Assembly: GCA_002730555.1 (NCBI GenBank)
Contig: PCAM01000006.1
Span: forward strand, 62,001 to 126,000
From: Chloroflexota bacterium
GTDB taxonomy: Bacteria > Chloroflexota > Dehalococcoidia > Lucifugimonadales > Lucifugimonadaceae
Length of the DNA stretch: 64,000 nucleotides
Direction of reading: 5' to 3'
Below the pieces are notes generated by a model. It saw only the letters and a list, made by a program, of their open reading frames with translations, was not told where the DNA came from and did not search any database. Made by a program: the position numbers and the translations under genes. Every line of letters begins with the position of its first letter. Position 1 is the stretch's first letter. Below are positions 17,547 to 25,925 of this stretch, piece by piece.

Positions 17547-18329
17547 CTACAGGAGCGGGCGCAACTCCGGCAATCGGTCGTAATAGGTACGGAAAAGCGC
17601 CAGGGCTTCCCGTTCACGCGGTCCCATCCGGTAGATGAACTGGTCCAAGTAAGAGCGAGCCTCTTCTGGGGGCATGTCGGCGCTCGGCCAGCCCTCCGCA
17701 ATGATCGCCTCTACATCCGCCAGCCCACTATCTAGGCTTTCGCCCAGCGAACGCCCAAAAGTCGCCAGCAGCGCGGGCTCCGTGTCCGCCCGTGCCAACC
17801 AGTGGGCGTAGACGAAGGGCAGCCCCGTCATCGCGTTCCAGACCTCGCCGAGATCGTGGACAAATGGGTAATCGTCTATTCCACTACGGTTGCGCAACGC
17901 TTCGTCACCGATCAACAAGATGGCGTCGTGCGGTTCTTCCCGCGTCACGAGGGCGTCCGGTTCGACTCCCCAGTTCTCTCTGAATAGGACACGCATGAGC
18001 TGGACGGTGGTCGCCGTTTGCTCCGTCACGGCGATCCGTGCGCCCTCCATCTCTTCCGGCATGCGGGCGCTGAACAGGAGGATGCTCACCGACGCCTGTT
18101 TTGTCGCTACGCAGAAATCGCCGATCGACGTCAGCGCATCACCCATACGGAACCACTCGGCTACCGGCAGCGGTCCGGCGTCCAGGTCGCCGTGTTCCAC
18201 GGCCAGCGCCATCTGGCGCGGCAGGTACTCCGTGAGTTCCACAGCACCCGGATCCATGCGCTCGTAAAAAACGGTCGAGTTCAGGTACGGCAATAGCCCG
18301 ACTCTGAGTTTTCCGGGTTGGTTGGCCAT
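17547..18329 (-). CDS. mqnA: Chorismate dehydratase MqnA
   Basis: 260-residue member of the MqnA/MqnD fold that dehydrates chorismate to 3-[(1-carboxyvinyl)oxy]benzoate, the first step of the futalosine route to menaquinone. Family features are the start LRVGLLPYLNSTVFYE, GDLDAGPLPVAEWF near residue 50, DAILLIGDEALRN near 135 and LGEVWNAMTGLPFVYAHWLA near 160. Length is normal and the frame is intact. Its ATG overlaps the stop of the mqnE remnant in a TGATG arrangement, so it belonged to a tightly packed operon. Because the flanking mqnE and mqnD are broken, this gene may be a survivor of a decaying pathway rather than an active step. Confidence 0.92.
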   Translation of the reverse strand: MANQPGKLRVGLLPYLNSTVFYERMDPGAVELTEYLPRQMALAVEHGDLDAGPLPVAEWFRMGDALTSIGDFCVATKQASVSILLFSARMPEEMEGARIAVTEQTATTVQLMRVLFRENWGVEPDALVTREEPHDAILLIGDEALRNRSGIDDYPFVHDLGEVWNAMTGLPFVYAHWLARADTEPALLATFGRSLGESLDSGLADVEAIIAEGWPSADMPPEEARSYLDQFIYRMGPREREALALFRTYYDRLPELRPLL

Positions 18330-18967
18330 CAGGCGTACACCTTCGAATCGTTGTACACGGCGTTTCGCTCGACCGGAATACGACCGATGGTTTTGATCAA
18401 GCGCGCCATACGCTCCCGGGCCAGACCGGCCGGGGAGTCTGCCTGCGCGACGTGGGCGATGCGCTCTTTGCCGATCGTGCCGTCTATGTCGTCGGCCCCG
18501 AAGGGCAATGCAAGGGCGGCTGTGGCCTCACCGAGCATTACCCAGTACGACTTGATGTGCGGAACGTTGTCCAGCATCAGGCGGGCCACAGCGATCATCT
18601 TGAGATCGTCCGTCGGCGGCGTGGGGTGGGGGACCAGCATGGTGCTGCCGACCTGGTATCCAAGCGGGATGAACGCCCAGAGGCCCCCGGTATGGTCCTG
18701 TATCTCCCGCAGCCGGACCAGGTGATCGACTCGCTCCTCCATCGTCTCGATGTGGCCGTACAGGATGGTGGCCTCGGACTTGATGCCCATAGCGTGCGCC
18801 ATGCGGTGGATCTGCACCCAACGATTTGCGTTCGCTTTTCCGGGCAGCAGTTCCCGGTGCACGCGCTCGGAAAACACCTCAGCACCGCCCCCGGGCATAG
18901 ACTGCAGGTTGGCTTCTTTGAGGCGGGCGAGCGACTCTTCGGGCTCGATCTTCCAACGTCTGTAATA
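18329..18967 (-). pseudogene. mqnE: C-terminal part of MqnE (aminofutalosine synthase), 5'-truncated
   Basis: The open frame encodes the second half of the radical-SAM enzyme MqnE, which joins the MqnA product to S-adenosylmethionine. Clear family text includes MPGGGAEVFSERVH, ATILYGHIETMEERVDHL, MLDNVPHIKSYWVML and FGADDIDGTIG. The N-terminal half, including the CxxxCxxC cluster motif, is absent. A stop lies just upstream of the homologous region, and the ubiD-like gene ends only 35 bp further on. If translated from the internal ATG (189 residues) it could not perform radical chemistry. This is therefore called a pseudogene. Confidence 0.85.
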
Positions 18968-19001
18968 TCACTTGGATCAGCTCTCATTCTCTGGTTCTTA
19001 T

Positions 19002-20780
19002 TCAACTGAAGTACTCGCCCCACCGGCGATCGACCTGCTGGATCACGTCCGGATCCATCTCAAGCGGTCGCGGGTAGGAGGATTTGAGGGATGCGTCGAT
19101 GCCCATGGTTCCCGAGTACGCCGGGACTGGTCCGCGCAGTTCAGCACCCGTGAAAACGATGTCCTGCGCCGGGTCGAACCGGGTGAAAAGGCCCCAGAGG
19201 AGTGAGATGTCGTCGTCGATATCGATGTCCGGCGACACCACGGCGATCAGCTTGACCTTCGACAGCAGCGGAGAGGCAACCAGTGCCTCAAGCACTCGGC
19301 GCGGTTCGTTCTCCACCTGAACCACCAGCAACGTCTGCTCGAAGAAGCGTGACCGCATCACACCCGGCGCTAGCGCGGGCAGATCGCCCGGCAACGGAAC
19401 CGCCATGTCGGATGCAGGTCCCCGGCCGGTGGCATCGATGATCAGCTTGCCGCCTGCATGTGGAGCGCTCTGTCCGGCCGCCCCACCCGCGAAGTCCAGC
19501 GTGTCGACCGGCCCCCGGGCGATGATCTGCGCATCCCGCCGCACGTCAAAATTACGCCGGATGGCCTGCACGACCCTGGTGAAGCTGCGGACGTTGACAT
19601 CCGGGTCCACGAGGACGATCACTTTCGTCAGGGCAAGCTGGCCGGTCCCAAGCAGCCCGAGCGCCGTCTTGAGTGGCTCCCGTTCGTATCGCGTCTCCAC
19701 GGAGACGACCAGGAGATTGTGGAACCCCGCCTCGAAGTAGGCCCACAGATCGGTCAATTCCGGATGGATCAACCTGGAAAGCGGCTTCAACACCTCCTGG
19801 GTCGCGTCGCCGATGAACTTGTCTTCCTGCGGCGGTTTTCCGACAACGGTCGCCGGGTACACGGCGTTGCGCCTGCGTGTAATCGTTTTGACCTGGAAGA
19901 TCGGGAACTCTGCGGCCTCCGAGTAGTGCCCGAAATGGTCGCCAAAGGGGCCTTCAACGCGCCGCACGTTGGGAGGTACAACGCCCTCCAGCACGAATTC
20001 GGCCTGTGCCGGCACCTGCATGCTCAGGGTCATGGCCTGTGTCATCGGAGTCCTCGCATTGCGCAGGAACCCGGCGAACGCGGCCTCGTCAAAACCTTCC
20101 GGGAGAGCGGCCACGGTGGCGAGCCAGAGCGCCGGGTCGCCGCCGATCGCGACCGCCATCTCAAGCGGTCGTCCGCTCCTCTCCGCCTGCCAGTGGTGGA
20201 CGCCGCCACCCCGTTGAATCTGGATGTGCATGCCGGTCGTCTGGCCGTCGTAAACGTGCATTCGGTACATGCCGATGTTGCGGATGCCGGTCTCCTGATC
20301 GACGGTGTGCACCAGCGGGAGTGTCACAAACCTACCGCCATCGCCGGGCCAGCACTTGAGAATCGGCATGGTGCCGAGGTCCGGGTCCGACTCCACAACT
20401 TCCTGCACCGGCGCTTTCCGTGATCTGCCCGGCCGAAAATTCATGAAGCGCTTCGCTATGCTGCGGTTGCGCCAGATCGTTTTGAACGACGGCGGGTTCA
20501 TGTCCTGGATGAAGTGCAGGAGTCGCTCGCCCAGTTCCTCCGGCTCACCGCCGAGCGCCATCTGGATGCGCCGCCTTGAGGCAAGGACGTTGATGGCGAC
20601 CGGGTAGGCCGAGCCTTCCACGTTCTCGAACAGGAGGGCCGGACCGCCCTCAAGCACGGACCGGGTCGCGATCTCGGTGATCTCCAGTTCCGGGCTGACC
20701 AGAGCCGAAACACGATGCAGTTCACCATTTTTTTCCAGGTAAGCCAGGAACGACTGTAGGTCGGTAAATGCCATCGTCAA
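19002..20780 (-). CDS. ubiD: UbiD-family decarboxylase, likely menaquinone-pathway MqnL type
   Basis: 592-residue prenyl-FMN-dependent decarboxylase. The UbiD core is visible as VEGPFGDHFGHYSEAAEFP near residue 275, with the Glu and Asp of the active site, then VVGKPPQEDKFIG near 320. An Ala/Gly-rich C-terminal domain carries LLVVQVENEPRRVLEAL. Its partner UbiX supplies the prenylated flavin and is encoded immediately upstream with a 4-bp overlap. In the futalosine pathway a UbiA, a UbiX and a UbiD homologue are thought to prenylate and decarboxylate dihydroxynaphthoate, so this is the likely MqnL. The second Met (20774) is an equally good start. Action on another aromatic acid cannot be excluded. 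Confidence 0.9.
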   Translation of the reverse strand: MTMAFTDLQSFLAYLEKNGELHRVSALVSPELEITEIATRSVLEGGPALLFENVEGSAYPVAINVLASRRRIQMALGGEPEELGERLLHFIQDMNPPSFKTIWRNRSIAKRFMNFRPGRSRKAPVQEVVESDPDLGTMPILKCWPGDGGRFVTLPLVHTVDQETGIRNIGMYRMHVYDGQTTGMHIQIQRGGGVHHWQAERSGRPLEMAVAIGGDPALWLATVAALPEGFDEAAFAGFLRNARTPMTQAMTLSMQVPAQAEFVLEGVVPPNVRRVEGPFGDHFGHYSEAAEFPIFQVKTITRRRNAVYPATVVGKPPQEDKFIGDATQEVLKPLSRLIHPELTDLWAYFEAGFHNLLVVSVETRYEREPLKTALGLLGTGQLALTKVIVLVDPDVNVRSFTRVVQAIRRNFDVRRDAQIIARGPVDTLDFAGGAAGQSAPHAGGKLIIDATGRGPASDMAVPLPGDLPALAPGVMRSRFFEQTLLVVQVENEPRRVLEALVASPLLSKVKLIAVVSPDIDIDDDISLLWGLFTRFDPAQDIVFTGAELRGPVPAYSGTMGIDASLKSSYPRPLEMDPDVIQQVDRRWGEYFS

Positions 20781-21391
20781 TCATCACTCCCCTGCCAACG
20801 GCGCAGCAGTGTTGATTCGACGCCCAGCGTGTCCAGCACCCGCCCGGCGATCATGTCTACGAGGTCGCCGACGCTCTCCGGCCGGTGGTAGAAGCCGGGC
20901 ATGGCGGGCAGCACTATCGCACCGGCCTCCGTGACGGCGGTCATGTTGCGGAGGTGGATCAGGTTCAAGGGCGTTTCACGCGGCACCAGGATCAGCTTGC
21001 GCCGCTCTTTCAGCATCACGTCCGCCGCACGCTCAAGCAGGTTGGACGACACGCCGTTGGCGATGCGCGCCAGTGTCCCCATCGAACACGGCAGCACCAC
21101 CATCCCGGCGGAATCGTAAGACCCGCTGGCGATAGTTGCTGCGATGTTCCGTTGATCGAACAGCTCCAGCGAGCCGGCGCCCGAACCAGGGTCCAGTCGT
21201 TCCATCAGCGTCCGGGTATCGGTTTCTGGGTCGCCGGTGAGGTGGATACCCAGCTCGATCTCGAATACGCGGCGGCCGGCGTCCGTGATCACCACCCTGG
21301 CGTCGTGCCCGGCGTCTACAAGGCCTTCGATAACCCGGCGCGTGTAAGGAGCACCGCTCCCGCCGGAAATTCCGACAACGTAATTTGCCAT
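20777..21391 (-). CDS. ubiX: UbiX-family flavin prenyltransferase
   Basis: 204-residue flavoprotein that attaches dimethylallyl to FMN to make the prenyl-FMN cofactor of UbiD enzymes. Motifs: VGISGGSGAPYTRRVIEGL at the start, binding flavin and phosphate; SGSYDSAGMVVLPCSMGTLA near residue 90; and the C-terminal ETPLNLIHLRNM and MPGFYHRPESV segments. Length is normal. It overlaps the ubiA-type gene upstream by one base and the ubiD-type gene downstream by four, so all three are translationally coupled. In a futalosine cluster it corresponds to MqnM. Confidence 0.94.
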   Translation of the reverse strand: MANYVVGISGGSGAPYTRRVIEGLVDAGHDARVVITDAGRRVFEIELGIHLTGDPETDTRTLMERLDPGSGAGSLELFDQRNIAATIASGSYDSAGMVVLPCSMGTLARIANGVSSNLLERAADVMLKERRKLILVPRETPLNLIHLRNMTAVTEAGAIVLPAMPGFYHRPESVGDLVDMIAGRVLDTLGVESTLLRRWQGSDD

Positions 21392-22275
21392 CAGGTCAGT
21401 GTCCCGGCGATCACGAAGCCTGCGAATACGACGGCGATGATGCCGTTCATGAGGAAAAACGCGGCGCCCAGTTGTGACAAGTCGGTCGGTGAAATAAGCC
21501 GCTGTTCGTACGTCAGCAGCGCCGCCACGGCCCCGACACCGGCGAAATAGAGCATGTGGGCGTCAAGCAGTGTCCCGGCAAACGCCAGGCTGGCGACGGT
21601 CACGACGTGGAACGAGCGGGATATCCAGAGGGCGGACTTGATGCCGAAACGTGCCGGGATCGAATTCAAGCCCTGCTGACGGTCGATCTCGCTGTCCGCG
21701 ATGGCGTAGATGATGTCGAACCCGGCGACCCAAAACATTGCTCCGATCCCGAGCCAAGTGACGCCCCAGTTGAGGTCGCCGGTCATGGCGACCCAGGTGG
21801 CGGGCGGGATGATGACGTAGACGGCGCCGAGGGCCAGGTGCGCGAGCCAGGTGAAGCGCTTCGTGTACGGGTACAGGACCAGCACGGCGATCACGATGGG
21901 GCTCAGGTACCAGGCCAGACGGTCGAGCTGGGACACCGCCAGCAGAAACGCCATCAATGCCACGCTCATGTAGACCCACACCTGCTTCGAGGTGATCAGC
22001 CCCGCCGGAATGGCGCGGGTGGCCGTGCGCGGGTTGCGTGCGTCTATCTCCGCATCGATGACCCTGTTGGCGCCCATGCCGAAGGTCCGCGCGCCCACCA
22101 TCGCAACGGCCAGCCAGAGGAGCGGCTGCCAGTCCGGGACTCCGTCGGCGACCAGGAACACAGTGGCCGCTGCGAACGGCAGGGCGAACACCGAGTGCTC
22201 AAACTTGATCGTTTCCAGGAAAAGCCGGATTCGTCCCAATGCGGTGGATGATGTCTGCGGAGTCGCGCTAGCCAT
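21391..22275 (-). CDS. mqnP: UbiA-family prenyltransferase, likely MqnP
   Basis: 294-residue integral membrane prenyltransferase with about eight or nine helices. The first Asp-rich motif is GANRVIDAEIDARNPRTATR (near residue 70) and the second is DIIYAIADSEIDRQQG (near 190), followed by LNSIPARFG, typical of the UbiA/MqnP group. It would attach a polyprenyl chain to an aromatic acid, here most likely 1,4-dihydroxy-6-naphthoate in the futalosine route, at the cytoplasmic membrane face. It sits between the TetR gene (8-bp overlap) and ubiX (1-bp overlap). A 4-hydroxybenzoate substrate is the alternative, but the mqn neighbours favour naphthoate. Confidence 0.9.
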   Translation of the reverse strand: MASATPQTSSTALGRIRLFLETIKFEHSVFALPFAAATVFLVADGVPDWQPLLWLAVAMVGARTFGMGANRVIDAEIDARNPRTATRAIPAGLITSKQVWVYMSVALMAFLLAVSQLDRLAWYLSPIVIAVLVLYPYTKRFTWLAHLALGAVYVIIPPATWVAMTGDLNWGVTWLGIGAMFWVAGFDIIYAIADSEIDRQQGLNSIPARFGIKSALWISRSFHVVTVASLAFAGTLLDAHMLYFAGVGAVAALLTYEQRLISPTDLSQLGAAFFLMNGIIAVVFAGFVIAGTLT

Positions 22276-22888
22276 CTATATCCTCCCTGATCGCCTCAGA
22301 ACCGGAACCGGGACGTTCCAGTCCGCCGACCAGAACCCATCGAAGCACCGGCAGCGCCTCGGCGGGGGTTGGCGTTCCGCTGTACACCCAGTTCACGACG
22401 ATCTCGTTGACGGCGCCGAGCCAGGCGCGTGCCACTACTTCCGTGTTTGTGGGTTTGATCTCCCTGGCCTCAACCGCTCTATCGAGCTCGCCCCGGATCA
22501 CGCTTGCGAACTGGCCGAATATTTCGACCCGTTTTTTCTCGAACGCTAAGCCCATCGAATAGCCCTGCACGAGAAGCACTTTGGCGAGCCCCCGGCGGCG
22601 GCCCAGCCGGGTAAGCACCTCGGACAGCGCTGCGTCTGCGCCGGCGAGCGGGGAGTCGCAAGCGTCTGCGGCCTCTTTCGCCCTGCGTGTGAGGTGGTCG
22701 GCCAGTCGATCGATAACGGCAAAGAACAAGTCTTCTTTGCTCGGAAAGTGGAAGTAAAAACCGCCCTTGGACAGGGGCGTTCGGCCAGCTATGTCGTCGA
22801 CCAACGTCTCGTGATACCCCGTCTCGCCAAATGCGTCTTCGGCGGCTTCAAGGATGCGTTCACGGGTCGTTTCACGCTGGACGGCCAT
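22268..22888 (-). CDS. TetR/AcrR-family transcriptional regulator
   Basis: 206-residue one-component repressor. The N-terminal helix-turn-helix reads RILEAAEDAFGETGYHETLV, then DDIAGRTPLSKGGFYFHFPS, as in the TetR family. The C-terminal 150 residues form the ligand-binding domain, which shows no recognisable ligand motif. It is the first gene of the ubiA-ubiX-ubiD-mqn operon and overlaps mqnP by 8 bp. A perfect inverted repeat lies about 30 bp upstream of its start. This strongly suggests autoregulation and control of the whole operon. The inducer is unknown; a quinone precursor or an acyl-CoA are guesses only. Confidence 0.9.
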   Translation of the reverse strand: MAVQRETTRERILEAAEDAFGETGYHETLVDDIAGRTPLSKGGFYFHFPSKEDLFFAVIDRLADHLTRRAKEAADACDSPLAGADAALSEVLTRLGRRRGLAKVLLVQGYSMGLAFEKKRVEIFGQFASVIRGELDRAVEAREIKPTNTEVVARAWLGAVNEIVVNWVYSGTPTPAEALPVLRWVLVGGLERPGSGSEAIREDIDG

Positions 22889-22919
22889 CGGCGTTCACGG
22901 GGGCTTCCGGAGGGTGACA

Positions 22920-22941
22920 ACCGACCGACTGGTCGGTCGGT
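22920..22941. promoter_or_regulatory. Probable TetR operator (ACCGACCGAC-TG-GTCGGTCGGT)
   Basis: A perfect 10-bp inverted repeat with a 2-bp centre, 32 bp upstream of the TetR-family gene. Length, symmetry and position are what TetR-type repressors bind. Each arm contains a tandem ACCG/CGGT subrepeat. No second copy was noticed in the window. Confidence 0.75.
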
Positions 22942-23347
22942 CATAGCAAAGTTTAGACCGTGACCTGAAAGGGGTCAACGGATGCGAACATTCAGGATTG
23001 TGACGAGTCTGTCCGACGCCGGAAACTGGGGCAATCCAGCGTCGCAGCACTGATTCTTTTGTCATCCAGGGTCCGATTACGGTCATCGTGGACTCGATTC
23101 AGGACCCGGTTGTTTGTAATGCCGTTAGAAATCGTCTTCGAGAGCCGTCGGCAGCCCGGTCTGGAAACTCGAACGATGACGCGACATCGGCCGATCCTGA
23201 ATCAAGTTCAGGATGACAGTTACAGTGACTGGCACGGGAGCGAAGGTCACTACGTAATGACATCAGATACCGCCATCCGGCTCTATTGATCCGAAGACAT
23301 TCCTGCGGTCCTACAATTGTGGGTGGACGCAAAGGCGGTGCCCGGGC
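22942..23347. other. Intergenic region with one palindromic repeat
   Basis: No intact gene is visible. At 23194-23214 the sequence ATCCTGAATCAAGTTCAGGAT forms an 8-bp inverted repeat followed by GACAG, a dispersed-repeat type of sequence. A shorter GTCATCCAGGGTCCG segment lies near 23061. Confidence 0.5.
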
Positions 23348-23536
23348 CTACTGAAGACAGACGCAGACGCAATCCGGATTCGAATCCAACGGGGCACTGA
23401 GCTTTTCGTGCTGCCGATGGACGGCGAACAGGTCGTTGGATCGCTGATGGGTGGCTGGGACGGCTGTCGGGGTGAGATGGCGCGGCTGGCAGTACATCCG
23501 GATTCCGCCATCGGTCGCTACCACAAAGATCTCTAG
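23348..23536 (+). pseudogene. Fragment of a GNAT-family acetyltransferase
   Basis: A 62-codon open stretch on the plus strand with no start codon reads GTELFVLPMDGEQVVGSLMG, then GWDGCRGEMARLAVHPDSAIGR, then stops after YHKDL. This is the middle of a GNAT acetyltransferase: strands beta2-beta4 and the first half of the acetyl-CoA-binding motif A. Both the N-terminal part and everything after motif A are missing. It converges with mutL, the two ends lying 10 bp apart. The ORF track misses it because it has no start. It is not functional. Confidence 0.68.
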
Positions 23537-23546
23537 GCCGCCGGTC

Positions 23547-25376
23547 TTAACGCCGCCCGAATCCACGTTCCAGGTCCGGCTGGCTCATATGGATCATGGT
23601 GGGCCGGCCGTGCGGGCAGGTGTGTGGCTGCTCCGCCTTCTCGAGGCTTCTGAGCAGCGCCCTGCCCTCGTCTTCAGAGAGACGCATTCCCGCTCGCACA
23701 GAGGAATGGCAGGCCAGCGTCGCGATCATTCGATCTCGCCATGCCTCGTACCGTCCTCCGGTCGCCACTTCGTCGAGCAGCCCGCGGAAGGCGTCGCCCG
23801 CCGCCGCCGTCCGGTCGGCCAGCATCCGTGGAATCGCCCGAATCAGCACCGTCGCCGGGCCGAACGATTCGACAACAAACCCCATGCCGGCGATCAGCTC
23901 CAATTGATCAGATAGGAGCTCTTCCTGCCTGGGATCGAGCCCGACCGGCTCCGGCTCCAGGAGTTGCTGAGCGTCCGCCGTACCCGTGTTGAGCGCGTCG
24001 GTGATCTCCTCATATCGAACGCGCTCGTGCGCCGCATGCTGGTCGATCACGTAAACGCCGTCCGGTCCCTCGGCGATCAGGTAGGTCTCCTGCGCCTGGC
24101 CGATCATGCGCAGGACCGGCAGGGTTTCACGCTGCGTCTGCTGCGGAGTTACAGCGCTGACCTGATCGCCCGCCATCCAGGCGTCCGTCGCATCCACATG
24201 GACGCCCGTTTCCGGTCCCGAAGTGCCCTCATCGTGGCGCGACGGCCACAGCGGATTCTGCTCAAGATCGGTCCTCGGCGCGTTGACAACAGATGGGCCT
24301 CCTGATGAACTGCCGCCACTCCCAGAAAACGCATGCGGCCGCGTCGTGGGTCTGAACGCCGGGACCGGCGTAGTGGCGATCAGCAAGGAACGCACCGCAC
24401 GCTGCACCTCACCGAACACAAGGTCTTCGCGCAGGAAGCGGACCTCTGTCTTCGCAGGATGGACATTGACGTCGACATCGTTCAGTGGTGCCTTCACCAG
24501 TACCACGGCGATCGGGGACCTGCGCTCGCCGAGGAAGCCGTGATACGCCTGCTCGATGGCGTAAGAAATGCGTCTGTTCTGGATCCACCGCCCGTTGACG
24601 GCAAGAGTGATGAACCCCCGGTTGCCGCGGCTGATCGAGGGCGCGCCGGCCAGCCCACCGACGGAGAACGCCGGGGTAACCCCATCAGCGAAAGGCTCCG
24701 GCTCGGGCAACTCCAGCATCGCCTCGGCGACACGCGATCCGTATGTGCCGGCCACGGCCCCCCGGAGATCGTCGCCGCCGGGCGTGACCAGCCGCTCTCG
24801 GCCGGCGGCGGTCAGACGAAATGCGACGTCGGAGCGAACAAGGGCGTACGAGGTGACCAGCGTTTGAATTCGGCCAAGTTCGGCACCGGCGGAGCGAAGA
24901 AACTTCTTGCGCGCCGGCACGTTTGAGAACAGTCCGCGCACCGCCACCGCGGTCCCGGCAGGAACACCCGTCTTTCCGAACTCCAGCCGTTCACCAAACT
25001 CGAGCAGCAACCGCTCGCCGGAATCCTGACCGGCCGCCCTGCTGGTCGCTTCAACACGGGATACTGAAGCGATGCTCGGCAGCGCCTCGCCCCTGAACCC
25101 CAGCGTGGCGATCCCCAGAAGGTCGGACGTCGCGTCCACCTTGCTGGTGGCAAACCGCTCGAACGCCAACTCGAGCTCTCCGACAGCTATCCCGGTGCCG
25201 TTGTCGACGACCCTTATCAGGTCGGTCCCGCCGCCATCGATTTCCACCTCGATACGCGTGGCCCCGGCGTCCAGTGCGTTTTCGACCAGTTCCTTGACCA
25301 CGGACGCCGGTCGCTCAATCACCTCACCCGCGGCGATGCGGGCGGCTGTGGCATCGTCCAGCAGGCGGATCGACAT
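23547..25376 (-). CDS. mutL: DNA mismatch repair protein MutL
   Basis: 609-residue GHKL ATPase that couples mismatch recognition to strand incision. N-terminal ATPase motifs are IAAGEVIERPASVVKELVEN, then DNGTGI and GFRGEALPSIASV. The C-terminal domain carries the metal-dependent nicking motif DQHAAHERVRYEE, which matches DQHA(x)2E(x)4E, and a CPHGRPT motif near the end, so this is an endonuclease-type MutL as in bacteria without MutH. A variable Ser/Pro/Thr-rich linker spans about residues 340-420. The gene begins directly after the stop of the HAD gene, so the two form an operon. mutS is not in the window. Confidence 0.97.
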   Translation of the reverse strand: MSIRLLDDATAARIAAGEVIERPASVVKELVENALDAGATRIEVEIDGGGTDLIRVVDNGTGIAVGELELAFERFATSKVDATSDLLGIATLGFRGEALPSIASVSRVEATSRAAGQDSGERLLLEFGERLEFGKTGVPAGTAVAVRGLFSNVPARKKFLRSAGAELGRIQTLVTSYALVRSDVAFRLTAAGRERLVTPGGDDLRGAVAGTYGSRVAEAMLELPEPEPFADGVTPAFSVGGLAGAPSISRGNRGFITLAVNGRWIQNRRISYAIEQAYHGFLGERRSPIAVVLVKAPLNDVDVNVHPAKTEVRFLREDLVFGEVQRAVRSLLIATTPVPAFRPTTRPHAFSGSGGSSSGGPSVVNAPRTDLEQNPLWPSRHDEGTSGPETGVHVDATDAWMAGDQVSAVTPQQTQRETLPVLRMIGQAQETYLIAEGPDGVYVIDQHAAHERVRYEEITDALNTGTADAQQLLEPEPVGLDPRQEELLSDQLELIAGMGFVVESFGPATVLIRAIPRMLADRTAAAGDAFRGLLDEVATGGRYEAWRDRMIATLACHSSVRAGMRLSEDEGRALLRSLEKAEQPHTCPHGRPTMIHMSQPDLERGFGRR

Positions 25377-25808
25377 CTACCCTGCCCCATTGCGCGGGCT
25401 GACGAAACGGGAGAACGAAGAGGTGCCGGACTCGGCGTAATCGAGCAGTGCGTCAGCCACATTGACCAGTTCCTTGTCACTGTCGTCGGCGAAGAAATAG
25501 GGCCGTACCACCACGCCGCCAAACTCGTGCACGATCTCCTCGTGATCGTCCACCACCAGATCCGGCGCTATCGGCAGCGCCGCCCGTTCCACAGCGGCGC
25601 GGTAGTCAGCGGTCGGCTTCTCGAAATAGTCCGTCACCATCGGGTCGATCTTGTGCCGGGTCATTTCGTACTTCCGGATGCCCACCCCGGACCAGATATA
25701 CATCGCGTGGCCAGCATCGGTTAAGCGATTGAACAGAGTCTGGGCGTGCGGCCGCAACGCGCCGTTGGCGGAGATCAGGGTGTAGTCAACATCGATGAAA
25801 AAGTTCAA
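25377..25808 (-). CDS. HAD-superfamily hydrolase
   Basis: Small HAD-fold protein of about 143 residues with no cap insertion. Motif I is NFFIDVDYTLI (nucleophile Asp plus acid/base Asp), motif II is the Ser in YIWSGVG, motif III the Lys in YFEKPTADY and motif IV the acidic pair in VVDDHEEI. The ORF track begins at 25910 with TTG and adds 34 residues unlike the family. A TTG at 25808, giving MNFFIDVDYTL, fits family alignments better, although its ribosome binding site is weak. It lies immediately upstream of mutL on the same strand. The substrate is unknown; small-molecule phosphatase is the likeliest role. Confidence 0.68.
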   Translation of the reverse strand: MNFFIDVDYTLISANGALRPHAQTLFNRLTDAGHAMYIWSGVGIRKYEMTRHKIDPMVTDYFEKPTADYRAAVERAALPIAPDLVVDDHEEIVHEFGGVVVRPYFFADDSDKELVNVADALLDYAESGTSSFSRFVSPRNGAG

Positions 25809-25925
25809 AAGAGGTGGGGGCTCCGGTACCTGATGTGATAGCCCGCCGAGTATAGCTACCTCCGGGGTTAGTTCGACGCCGAGTGGGTGATCATTGATTA
25901 TCCCGGCCAACGCGGGAACCCGTTG

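Noticed and set aside
19458-20423. 321-residue plus-strand ORF
   Set aside because: It is antisense to the UbiD-family gene, whose motifs are clear.
23370-23395. tRNA T-arm (GGATTCGAATCC)
   Set aside because: No acceptor stem, anticodon arm or CCA-side pairing could be built. The bases are explained by the GNAT fragment.
23348-23566. 72-residue minus-strand ORF downstream of mutL
   Set aside because: It is the shadow of the plus-strand GNAT fragment, with poor composition and a GTG inside mutL.
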